64,000 nt of DNA. Origin: JAICIG01 sp035532215 (GTDB lineage: Bacteria; Planctomycetota; Planctomycetia; Pirellulales; JAICIG01). Made by a program: the position numbers and the translations under genes. The stretch spans positions 22,959 through 86,958 of the forward strand of contig DATKRK010000416.1 in assembly GCA_035532215.1 (NCBI GenBank), given 5' to 3'. The notes under the pieces are model-generated. The model saw nothing but the letters and a program-made list of their open reading frames with translations. It was not told the DNA's origin and made no database searches. Below are positions 12,001-19,400 of the stretch, in pieces (position 1 is the first letter of the stretch; every line of letters begins with the position of its first letter).

Positions 12001-12920
12001 AAACGTATATCGTCAACGACAGCGGCGCCAGTTTCGTCACTGCGGCCTCGGGAGTGCTGGCGAATGATTCCGATCCGAACGTCGGCGGCGTCATGACCGC
12101 GACGCTCGTTTCGGCGCCGAGCTTCGGCCGCGTGACGCTCAACTCCGACGGCTCGTTCAGCTACACGCCGGGCGGAAGCTTCGAAGGACTCGATCGCTTC
12201 ACCTATCGCGATGTCGACGCCGGGCTGAGCAGCAACGTGACGACCGTCACGATCTGGTCTCACGAGGCGGCGATCGTCAACAAGTTCTACCAACAGGTCT
12301 TGAACCGAAACGCGGACGACGCCGGTTTGCAGTACTGGGCCAACCAGTTGCACAACGGCGCTCAGCCCGGCGCCATCGCACAAGGAATCTTCGAGAGCAA
12401 CGAGCACCTGGACCCGATCATCACCCAGTACTACGAGCAATTCCTGCTCCGCGCTCCCGACCAGCAAGGGCTGACCTTCTGGCGCGACCAGGTCTGGAAG
12501 GTTTACGGCGGGCCGGAGCAAGTTATCGCCGGCATGATCAGTTCTCCCGAATTCTTCCAATCCGCCGGCGGAACCAACACCGGCTGGGTGACGCAGTTGT
12601 ACCAGCGGCTGCTCAAACGGGCGCCCGACACGCAAGGGCTCCAATTCTGGGTCGGCCTGCTCGATCAGCATCAGGCGACCGAGTCGCAAGTGGTGCTCGG
12701 TTTCCTCAGCAGCACCGAGTATTACACGAATTTGGTCGACGGCTTCTTCCAGCAGTACCTCGAGCGGGCGCCGTCGTCGGCCGAGTTGGCTCAGTACTTG
12801 TCTCAGCTCCAGGCAGGGGCCAGCCAGCGGGCCATCCAAATCAAGATCGTGGATACGCCCGAGTACTTGAACAATCCGCCCGCTCCGGCCGTCGGAGCGG
12901 CGATTCGGTTGTACTACTAA
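1..12920 (+). CDS. Giant secreted beta-helix/PPC/cadherin-like protein with DUF4214 C-terminus (5' partial)
   Basis: The reading frame is open to the left edge. A GTG at 30 could be read as a start, but the codons before it (from position 3) match the paralogue downstream (SPLSLDSSIVANTVNGLF), so the true start lies outside the window. Order of blocks by position: parallel beta-helix-like repeats (about 30-1200), a PPC-like fold with DVYSFSAAPGTQVWLDLGN (1390-1960), a second PPC-like block (2160-2460), YVTN-like propeller sequence (2880-4200), a jelly-roll-like stretch ending HEGFYIDDIIVG (4900-5160), another PPC-like block (6250-6690), a second beta-helix (6870-7480), tandem cadherin/Ig-like repeats (8170-12240) and DUF4214 units (12255-12870). 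It is probably exported and located at the cell surface. The biological role is unknown; adhesion or matrix function is inference only. Confidence 0.85.
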   Translation, partial: APLSIKQSIVENTINGLFVNIRTNLGKSIDTLDVSAEFNATDIPYVITSNLEITGETGGPLGTTGRESARLQVDPGVVVKMLGSRIEVGMGANFVAEADQNHRVIFTSLFDDTFGGGGTFYTNGDDQNPTPPQAAAPGDWGGIYFSPTSKGSIDHALITYAGGSIPIEGGFDSFNAIEIHQAQVRITNSSLLSNASGKSSGTRNGRGANDAAVIYVIDAQPVLVNNIVQNNQGAAISVNVNSLNNALTPDWGRSTGVIDSFTQFADNYGPLVRLNKLGNNSINGMLVRGGTLNTASIWDDTDIVHVVESEIDTTNYATNGGLRLQSNSTQSLVVKLLGASAGFTATGVASNITDRIGGTLQIIGTAGHPVVLTSLYDNNVGAGLTPGDRPDNVTLNGNTTKPSPGDWNSVLFDQYANDNNVAVINEAESTFTGGQGTDNTPGAAQNLGALAPNLKSGDDKQRLGYVVHGFISPDDTHDMDVYSFSAAPGTQVWLDLGNTSMALDAVLELVDANGNVLARSDNSVLEQEDAIQAGNPLVAGPLLSGLIPGGTNLAQPMQSTTFQSNVYPASNVHDFGSINPRDPGMRVVLPGGPLQQGQSNPTYYVRVYSRGPNSNPYVNSPAPGQSAPAESNGLTSGAYDLQVRLQETTQVAGSVVRFASINYAKDGITVLGQPDHSPLAGQSVSSGSNNVTITVPPSPFGSTDPTYFPGQANGPAAAQNLGDLLTTDTSSLSVGGNLTDPGQVDWYSFTLNYDLMQAIQHVNGADKTFSTIFDIGYADGLTRPDTTLSVFNQYGQLILSGRDSNISDQQPQPGAGADTSNLSHGSFGTLDSYIGSAQLPTGYANGTTPGSLAGQNPVGLNSYTYYVAVSSNATLPTAMDATFNANSANPLVRLEPLEGFKRIVEDHIGFTGYTSGNALFNSGNLTSGNQSSGNTMAPQDGALLPIQTVADLQQHVVPYTLDNVVGYAVTDNHLYTINPATGQQETDVSALATDQPPNGVWKDISIRNDGKMFGYRTAYDTTGNSGYFYQIDPGTGAQTLLGGDGAAGKWGLSKEVDSMVWTGDGFNNSYKLFFSIRAANGISALVRANPDTGDTTQTPPYGLYGYMETGLQNGIKIESLAAQDANKNPQIFEGQSFQLTDLAGRTITFVFHNTANPPLPPPPAGAAYIDFASGDSADTVGMEIDSAINQAFFALGAPVNPPANYKPLTANYSFAGTAKPIQPGEVDVNNVASEDFSNASQFNVTSTGVGGYITGMALDPTTGEIYCVSSNGGVYVMDGPNPGSMRYLGASQVFTKAGYSFTGLNVGPQDLDWNGDGTPGDLRHVLIASADVAGGGSVLTAISMDDLAAGNIFNSQPIQAGAPVAIFDVPGVDQNGLSGPTGSYTDNTPLAETGATGIALSPLDFNLWHPTFTRWADPGHGIPNTYSNSRVGGFPTSVTSGDVNFSTNGSAGGEVAGGVSFYFGMDNYMPEPANYFGYNGIDAQYGVLDTNTQKNLTYQTNSAASPVIRQTYNLPGGADGILETNGFSLAGYSSADKPTLYFNYYLDTNNNNTKGVTPGFNDFTQAARVYASADGGKTWQLMATNDATRTYYDTNTNITGQLGELPQFATASADVPATTLNGQPVVDPRQQTQQLFNSTGTWRQARIDLGNFAGQQNILLRFDFHTSGSSDIYSSYNPQFVQGDQYGNPTKPTRAQNLQHEGFYIDDIIVGLAERGEQVTNSPAGQTQFFTTPQNPNFGAPTETLTGQYQLQIRPGQATGQTINPNNSAIELNPNQFDVNDRLTSGYTLVAPEGHFNQSITKTLPSFNLATQAYSVPTQTYTFQNLPTPTGGGTLTISGVGDLEGILEYLKLDGIGDVSVTQNVFFSQAQADKAQQGQFITSTQIHLSQAQLLKLLAAGGGNSIQFNLTPQTPIDGANTNNLDLNNTNPATQVNSLLQLNVTLDYASAPYDGQTFTISDGVNQAVFELDDNNSLVNPSDIRVAFDPTFTAAQLAQAMAAAINQQTLLKVTASTADAAGNNAASNTNDTNDRVNLFGAAWVQVGMPQVTVSGAGAASPPPNTIGNAFKTTLDSAASSGNRAFNGYGELGNAAGTSGISNPRDVNLYQVHLNAGDALTVQLNSGSILSSLQPYLRIFDAAGNEVGNSSTLTQLPTLPDGSGFPPNAFVAPDPYYTFTAQSTGDYYIGVSGAGNLLYDPTKPPAAWTATTPNPAGSTGYYQIHISVGSINVRGVVPPATPSFSFFPPNYEPGQPVNEGTLSYQGQLQLPTSTGNPYTGDPNIGDDGTIRVLKYDYTGDAQVVAPQGSLILESNQITNSSDVGILVSSAPREGLLGQPNPNLPHQGGVVNTPVLNSARLVPGVVVENNLVTNFGNAGIQFSGDTNPAGAPLAAVPFGRLINNTVYGGLQATGKVGILVSNNASPTVVNNIVANTQLGISVDASSQALPSPPVLGANLFSGNAKNTNLGNPAQYPNGDPGSNGIVLTAGQPLFTNPALGNFYLKEYSPAIDSSLNSLVDRPQMTAVTGPLGISPSPILAPDTDMNGQLRVDDPFVASPPGLGSNVFKDRGAIERADLTGPQASLLSPVDNNIQDQDPRVNIVHPVGELLSEFQIQLNDGVGSGIDNSTVTPDRVTVRRNGVLLTQGVDYSFVYDNNNHIIRLIAASGVWQNGYVYDIALDNGVHFDPQAADTSGTPLGIKDLAGNFLQADFPNGFTTFQLILDSVQNDPPAVTLPLTAQTVAENSPGSPYSPAAPSSLAFDTANQNTITVYDVDANGGVEQITVSTAQGTLAIGGSLPGINILNSSNGTSTLQFQGTVDALNAALDTLVYTPAPYFNGQATIQIVANDLGNSPPPAKLTTVFIPVTVTPVNNAPVITMPATQSVTEDNPLVFSSSGGNPISVFDVDVQGADTSNPSYLYTEEVRLDNLPAIAGNNNLPQIVLGTTSGITFLAPPAGGAVTANGSTDIWFRGTLSAINTALNGLKFIPPAEDSTAEPGLYPNPFSLTLVTNDNGNIGAGVPQIVTQSVSITVNPVIDAPTLDNSQTMTLSPLTESLTSPTPAQVSAAISAAGGSNTVASVLATGADGGSPITINTLTSGGQLGIAITDATETDPTRGTWYYSVDAGATWKSFGTAATDFGAASMSHALLLRATDLVEYVPAANFNTNGTLDPLPTLTFTAWDQTTAVEPAQLQILPLAPGSAANLTQIGQGASTPFSVASGTATLSISAVDSPPHISLPSGAFITNEDVAISFSGANAPVVSDPDINEGNLANVGQVSLTVSVNPAQGTLSLGPSVPGTVQIINGGNGQSSIAIQGLMADVNTAINGLKFTPALYFASQATVNLVVNDLGNFGVLPPGYPSANGGLIDTETLTIDVTPVHFAPVLDSNNGAPTFASVVQNTPPANNTGSTVGAMLLTGGSIVSDVDPAGSFLAIDADAGAKQGIAVTGLTTASGGIWYYSTNGGASFSLVGAVSPSNALLLRSTDLVRFLPNQNFTGNVTMTFQAWDQTDQAAAGSRVNLTTAGATGGKTAYSTASATATLSVTPIPLAPSFHLISTATLEDNTVLASGGSPGGSNPNLILVPGFAYGISNGAGGTTATTFTVSDYNNDSIPYNGLFSVPPTIASDGTLSYQLNPDVFGVATLKVVASNGAATSAAQQTTITVTAIDDPPTLDPISSLTVLDNSGQNAVSLTGISAGLNESQVLTITATSKDTSIIPNPTISYASPNATGLLFFTPVLGKAGTVRITVTVTDNGNIAAGGLNSFSQTFDVTVQSTVPVASGGTVTIDEGSQGTIALNGVNGVGDSGTLSAKITSLPSGGTLYQTSDGITLGSPITSVPTNVSNPNMQVIYVPNAGQFGSPFDSFRFEVTNGTQTSAPATETIDVTQVNQAPTFTAGPNINLAAGNTTAQVFSGWAKNISPGAPNESAQTLTFLVLGDTNPSMFSVLPAVDPITGNLTFSLAANASGSATISLVLKDNGGTANGGHDTSAPQSFTISASAAPTANPETYIVNDSGASFVTAASGVLANDSDPNVGGVMTATLVSAPSFGRVTLNSDGSFSYTPGGSFEGLDRFTYRDVDAGLSSNVTTVTIWSHEAAIVNKFYQQVLNRNADDAGLQYWANQLHNGAQPGAIAQGIFESNEHLDPIITQYYEQFLLRAPDQQGLTFWRDQVWKVYGGPEQVIAGMISSPEFFQSAGGTNTGWVTQLYQRLLKRAPDTQGLQFWVGLLDQHQATESQVVLGFLSSTEYYTNLVDGFFQQYLERAPSSAELAQYLSQLQAGASQRAIQIKIVDTPEYLNNPPAPAVGAAIRLYY

Positions 12921-12950
12921 GGACGGAGGAGAAGGGGGGTCGCTTTTTTC

Positions 12951-12978
12951 TTGACTTAGATGTAGCGCGAGATTTAAT
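12951..12978 (+). promoter_or_regulatory. Sigma70-like promoter candidate
   Basis: TTGACT (12951-12956) and TTTAAT (12973-12978) are separated by 16 bases, close to the housekeeping consensus. It begins 31 bases after the first giant gene and points to the second, so the second giant gene may have its own promoter with a leader of about 450 bases. Confidence 0.4.
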
Positions 12979-13288
12979 GGAACCTAAGCTCGTCCGAGTT
13001 CGGAACATACCGCCGGCGCCTGCCTCAAGGCCCTGCAGCGGGTTAAAGGCGCCAGGATGGCACTCTCGCCGGAGTTGCCGGCGTCGAGGCCGCGGGCTGT
13101 TGGTAATCGGCTTTTCGTCGACGGCGCCGAGTCTGATTCGTAAACGCCGCCGCCGCCGACGAAGTCTGCCGGTCAATGATCGAGCCGTGTCAGTTCGCCT
13201 GTGGCAAGATGTCGGCGGTGGTGCGCGCAGAGATAGCCTTGTATGACGGGCAATCGTCAGTCTGGGCTGAAATGGTAATTGGGGAGGA

Positions 13289-13322
13289 CTTGGCACTTTA
13301 CCTGGCCAGATAAAGTGGCAAG
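13289..13322. promoter_or_regulatory. 34-bp near-perfect palindrome upstream of the second giant gene
   Basis: Two adjoining 17-base arms (CTTGGCACTTTACCTGG at 13289-13305 and CCAGATAAAGTGGCAAG at 13306-13322) match at 15 of 17 positions with no spacer. The centre lies about 130 bases before the ATG at 13438. The absence of a loop and of a following T-run argues for a protein-binding operator or a cruciform rather than a terminator. Confidence 0.5.
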
Positions 13323-13385
13323 TATAGGATGTTTGCGTATTGCTATTAGAATGGCAGAAATAGAAAACTAAGGGGTTCTGCCTAA

Positions 13386-13415
13386 CCTGTTCCGAGGCCG
13401 TCTGGTTGGAACAGG
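13386..13415 (+). promoter_or_regulatory. 5'-UTR hairpin before the giant gene
   Basis: CCTGTTCC (13386-13393) pairs perfectly with GGAACAGG (13408-13415) around a 14-base loop. It ends ten bases before the Shine-Dalgarno AGGAGA (13425-13430), so it could affect mRNA stability or translation. No riboswitch class was recognised. Confidence 0.35.
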
Positions 13416-13437
13416 ATTCCACCTAGGAGAAGAATTC

Positions 13438-16400
13438 ATGGGGATGTGGCGTTCGCTTCACCCTTTCCATTCGTCCACGCCGAAACCCAGCCGACGCAGC
13501 AGCGTCAAGCGATCGAGCCGACGTCGCGCGCTCAAGCGCCGCGAGACGAATGCTTCGCGCGCAGGCCGGCGAGAACTGCAACTCGAACGCTTCGAAGAGC
13601 GTTTGCTGCTGACGGCTGCACCCCAGTTGTTGTCGATCCTGACCAACAGCAACGACGTGGTTTTTGCTCCCAACGCCGCCACGCAGCCGTTGACCACGGC
13701 GCCTCAAGAGCTTGATTTGCTCTTCAACGAAGGACAGGTGATCGATCCGGCGACGCTCGGCGGCATCCAGATCGTGCGCGCGGGCGTCGACCACACGCTG
13801 AACACCGCCGACGACGCGCCGATTCAGCCCGGTTACGTCGGCATCGGCTCGATTCCCAACGAGGTCGTGGTCCGGTTCGCTTCCACGCTTCCCGACGACC
13901 TCTATCAAATCACGCTGCTGGGTACCGGTCCCGATGCGCTGACCAACAGCAGCAATCCGCCCGTTCCCTTTTCCAGCGGCAACTCGACGCAACCCAACCA
14001 GCGAATCGATTTTCAGATCGACACGGCGCCACAGGTGCTGTCGGTCGTCCCCGAACCGATCACGCGCAATTCCGACGGCAGCCTGTCTCAGGCGACGGAT
14101 ACGATCGACGTTTATTTCAACAAGCCGATCCAACCGCTGCCGACGACGATCAATCAGCTCGATCCGCACCTGTTCCAACTGGTCGCCACGCAAAACACGG
14201 CCGATCCCACGGACGACCAGGTCTACACGCCGAACAACGTCAGCTTCGACCTTTCGACGAACATGGCGCAGCTCACGTTCGCTGCGCCGATCAGTTCCTT
14301 GAGCACCGGCTCGTTCCGCTTGCGAATCGGCGATAATCAGCCCGTGGCCACCGGCAGCAATGCGGCGCCGGTCACCGTTCCGATTACGGTCGGCTCGGCC
14401 GGTTCGACTTTCGGCGACGCGAACACGCTGACGCAAGATCCCGGACCCTATAACGTCGGCGATTTGAACGCCGTGTCGCACCAACTGTTGACGGGCGGCG
14501 TGATCGGGCCGGTCAGCGATTTGCCGGCGACGGCGACGCCGGGCGGAAATCTCGGCCCCGGGCTGAGCGGCATCCCGATCGACAACCACGTCGACCCCAA
14601 CGCAGCGCAGCCCAGCGGGCAAACGCATTACGTGCCGACGATCACCTACAATTTTCCCGACATCTACGGCAGCGTTCCCGGCAATCCGCAACTGCACAAC
14701 GTCATCACGCCGGCGCAACAGCAGTTGACGCGGGAGATCTTCCAGCTTTACAGCTACTATTACGGCGTGCAGTTCCAGGAGGTCGGCAGTGCGACGCTGG
14801 GCGCCGCCGAATTGGGCGTCGTCACCGGCGTGGTGCAGTCGCTCGACCAGTCGGCCCCCGTCGGTTTGACCGGCATCGCTCAGGCGCCCGCGACTCCTTT
14901 CCCAGTCACGCCTTTGGCCTCGCGCGGCGAAGCGTTGGCCGTGATGAACGCGGGTATCTTCAACACGGAAAGCCAATACGGCGGGCCGTGGTTCATGGAA
15001 GCCCTGCGTCAGATCGGGATCATGCTCGGGCTGACGAACGTCAACGGCGCGCCGCCGGGAACGGTGATGGGCGCGGGCGGCAACGACCCGGCCACGAATG
15101 CGCCGGCGGAGCCGGTGTTCCCCGGCAACGCCGACATTCTGCACGGCCGGTACTTGTACCAGCCGGACAGCAACGCCATCAACATGTACAAGTTCACCGT
15201 CACGACGCCCGGCGCGTTCAGCGCCGAGACGATCGCCCAGCGTCTGACCGACGCCAGCGGCGCGCCGGATACGAGCCTGCTGAACACCGTCTTGACGCTG
15301 TACAACGAGACGCACGTCATTCAACTGCCCACCACGGGCGCCAATCCGGTCGGCTCGGCGATCGTGCCGGGCAGTTCGTTTACGCTCAACGACGGAACAT
15401 CCCCGGCGGTCACGTTCGCGTTCGACAACGGCATAACGCCGATCCCCGCGGGCGCCGTATCGATTCCTTTCACGGCGTCGCAGACCGCGCACGACGTGGC
15501 GTTGTCGCTGGCCCAAGCGATCAACGGTTACCTGACGACCCACAGTCTGAACGTCTCGGCCAACGTCGAATTCGATCGCGTGGTGCTCAGCGGGCCCTTG
15601 ACGGTTACGCACAGCGCGTCGCAGGGTTCGGTCGCCTACAGCGTCGACCGCGAGATCGTCTCGCGCAACGACGACTATTTCGGAACCGATTCGTACCTCA
15701 AGCTGCAGCTTGCGCCGGGCAATTATTACGTGGCGGTGACCAGCACCGGCAACGCCAATTTCAACCCCAACGTGCCGGACAGCGGCGCCGGCGGCACGAC
15801 GACGGGCGCGTACAACCTGCGGCTCGATTTCACGCCCACGCCCGTCAGCACGCTGACCGACGACGGCCTGTCGTTGATCGTGCCCAACGTGCCCCTCGGC
15901 GGACAAGGGGGCATTCAAAACCTCGACAAGTTCACTATTTCTACCGATAGCAACACCTCCGTGACGTTCCAGTTCGTCACGCAGGGTTCGACGCCGCAGA
16001 CGGGCGTCACTGCCATTCTGGTGTCGCCCGGCGCCACGCAGGACCAGGTGGCGCAGGCCGTGGCGACGGCGATCGCCAATTCCGGCTTGACGACGCTGAC
16101 CCTGCGCTACGACGGCCACGGCCAGGTGAACCTGGGCGGTTCGGCGACGACGACAATCACGACGTCCACGAGCGCCTTGGCCGTGTGGGGCACGGCGACT
16201 CGACACGTGCTCGAGGGCAATTCCGACGGCGCCAGCGGCGCTTACAATTTCTGGTTCGCCTCGAACGACGCCAGCACGATCTACGTCGATAAGCTGTCGG
16301 CGGCTACGGCCGATCCGACTTTGGGAACGATCGGCAATCCCTACAATACAATTGCCGGCGCCTTGCAAGCCGCGTCGGATCGCATCATTGCGCCGACGGG

Positions 16401-19400
16401 CGCCGCCTTGGCGACCGCGACGCCGCAAACGTTCGTAGTCAACGACGGCACGTACGCCGTGACGTTCGAATTCTCGGTCAACGGCGGCGCCGTCTCCGCC
16501 GGCAACATCGCGGTCTCCGTGCAATCGACCGACACGGCCGCCCAGGTGGCCCAGGAAATCTACAACGCCATTTTAGGCGCCGAACAAGGCGGCTATTTGA
16601 CGCTCGGCCCCTCGTTTGCGCCGCCGGCCACGGACAGCGATTTCGTCGACGTGACCGGCGCCGCGTTCGTCGACGTCAAGAACGCTCCGGCGCTGTTGGC
16701 GGGCACGAAGATCGTGCGGGTCGTGGGCAACATCGGCGCCGACAACAGCCTGGGCGTGCCGATCAATCCCCAGCCCAGCGTGTCGACCTTGGCGCCGTCG
16801 GGTTCGGCCGGGCAAACGTTCAGCATCGCGGCGGGAACGCTGTCGCTCGTCTTCGAGTTCACGCAGGATCCGACCGCAACTCCCGGCAACCTGCTCGCCG
16901 ACGGCAACTATGCGGTGGCGCTCGCTCCGGGCGCCTCGGCGCAAGACATCGCCAATGCCATGGCCGCGGCCATCAACGCTTCGCCGCTGGCTCAAGCGGA
17001 CGGCGGCGCCGTGGCGGCGAGCGTGACGGGCGACGCCGTCGCGTTTCGCGTGAATTTGACGGGCGTCGGCCAGATCGCGATCAACGCCCAAAATACTCCC
17101 TCGCTGATCGCCGCCTCGAACGCGCAGCCCTACGAGATTGGCTACGACCAATTCACGCACCAGCCGCTGGCCGACGGCGGCGATTTGAACGTGCCTCAGG
17201 GCGTGACATTGATGATCGACGCGGGCGCCGTTTTCAAGATGGAAGGCGCCAACCTCAACGTGGGCCTCAATTCGCCGAATATCGATCGCAGCGGCTCCGC
17301 GCTGCAAGTGTTGGGCGCCCCGAGCAGCTCCGTCTACTTCACGTCGTTCCACGACAACCAACTCGGCGGCATTACCGATAACGTCACCGCCCCGTCGCCG
17401 GGCGATTACGGCGGCATCGTGTTTCACCAGCATTCCGACCTGGAAAGCCAGGGCATTTTCCTGAACACGGTCAATCACGCCAACATCCGCTATGCCGGCG
17501 GAACGGTCATCGTCGACGGCGTTCCGGCGGTCTACAACCCGATCTACCTCGACGGCTCGCGGCCCACGATCGACTACAACACGATCACGCTGAGCCACGA
17601 CGCCGCAATGTCGGCCGACCCCAACAGCTTCCAAGAGACGATTTTCGGCAGCTCGGCCTACGACCCCGCCTCGATCAATCCCAGCATCGGCCCGTACGTC
17701 GCCGATTACAACCGCACCGGGCCCGATATTCATGGCAACCTGTTGTCGGCCGTGGTCCCCGGCGGAATGGCGATCGTGACGCCCGACGCCAGCCAGATCA
17801 TTGCGGGCGAAACGTTCCTCGTGGAAACGATCGACGGCAGCGGCAACACGAGTTACGCGACGTTCGAGTTCACGACCAGCTCCGCGTCGATCGTCAATGG
17901 CAAGCTCGCCGACGGGAACTGGGCCGTGTTGTTCAAGCCCGGCAACCCGGCGCAGAACATCGCGGGCGACACGGCGCTGCAAGTCGCGACTGACATCGCC
18001 GACGCCGTCAATGCGGCCGGCATCGCCGGCGTGAGTGCGACGGTTCGCACGGTCACGTCGTCGGACGGAACGACGGCTCAGGAAGCCGTTTTGGCGGGGG
18101 TTTCCAAGATCGAACTCCCCTCGTCGCGAACTTTCAACGCGCCGACCGGCCAGTCGATCGTCGACGGCCAGACCTTTACGATCGTCAACCCCGTCAGCGG
18201 GTCCGACACGGTTTTCGAATTCGACAATACGGGGGCAGTCGCGGCGGGACACGTCGCCGTGCCGTTCCTGGCGTCCGATTCCGCCACGGCCCTGGCGGGC
18301 AAAATCGCCGCGGCGATCAACGGCTCCAGCACTGGCGTAGGCGCCATTGCTTTGGGCAACGTCGTTATGTTGACTTCGGTGCCGAACATCGCGGTGTCGA
18401 CTACAGGCTCGGTGATCGCCGGCCTACAGTCGCTCACAGTCCCCAATGGGAATCTGCTTACCGCAGGTTCAACGTTCTCCATTACCAACAAGAGCAATGG
18501 GGCTATTACGGTCTTCGAGTTCACGACCAACGCCGCGTCGGTCGTCAACGGCAAGCTCGCCGACGGCAACTACGCGATTGTATACGCCTCCAGCGATCAG
18601 GCGGCGACGATCGCTGCCGCAGCGGCCGCCAAAGTGAACGATCTCGGCTTGGGCTTTGCGGCGATCGCTTCCGGCGCCAATATCGTGCTGACGGGCCTCT
18701 CGGATTTCCGCTTCGCTTCGCCCCTCTCGCTGGATTCGTCGATCGTCGCCAACACGGTAAACGGTCTGTTCGTCCGCACGCAAAACGTGCAAGGGCAGAC
18801 GCCGGAAACCCTGGACGTCGCCGCGAGATTCACGGCGACCGACATCGTCTACGTGATCAGCGACAACCTGGTCATTCAAGGCAATCCGGGCGGCCCGGTC
18901 GGCAGCACGCCGCGAATCGCCGGCCGGCTGGCCATCGATCCGGGCGCGATCGTAAAATTGCTCGGCGCCCGGATCGAGGTGCAAATGGGCGCCAACCTGA
19001 TCGCCGAAGGCGACGCCAACCAACAAGTCGTGTTCACGTCGTTGCACGACGACAGTTTTGGCGCCGGCGGCACGTTCGACACCGATGGCGACAACTACAA
19101 ACTTTCGGCGCCGCCGGCCGTGGCGCAGCCGGGCGATTGGTCGGGAATCTATTTCGCGCCGACCTCGCGCGGCAGTCTCGATTACGCGAGACTGGCCTAT
19201 GGCGGCGGAAGCAGTTCGATTGCCGGCGGGACCGACAATTTCGACGCCATTGAAATCCGCCAGGCGCAGGTCCGAATCGCCGACAGCACGATCGCAAACA
19301 ACGCCGCCGGCCTGGCGACGACGCCCACCCGCGACGGCCTGCTGGCGAACGACAGCGCCGCGATCTACGTGCTGGGCGCCCAGCCGACGATCGTCAACAA

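Larger units (their letters stand above)
12921..13437. other. 517-bp intergenic region between the giant paralogues
   Basis: No convincing gene is present. Short frames here are Arg-rich and look like chance translations. The region holds a sigma70-like promoter, a 34-bp near-palindrome, a 5'-UTR hairpin and a strong ribosome binding site for the downstream giant gene (AGGAGA at 13425-13430, seven bases before the ATG). No clear terminator was found for the upstream gene. Confidence 0.6.

Noticed and set aside
12977..13246. 89-codon plus-strand frame after the promoter candidate
   Set aside because: Arg-rich composition, no ribosome binding site and no similarity that I recognise.
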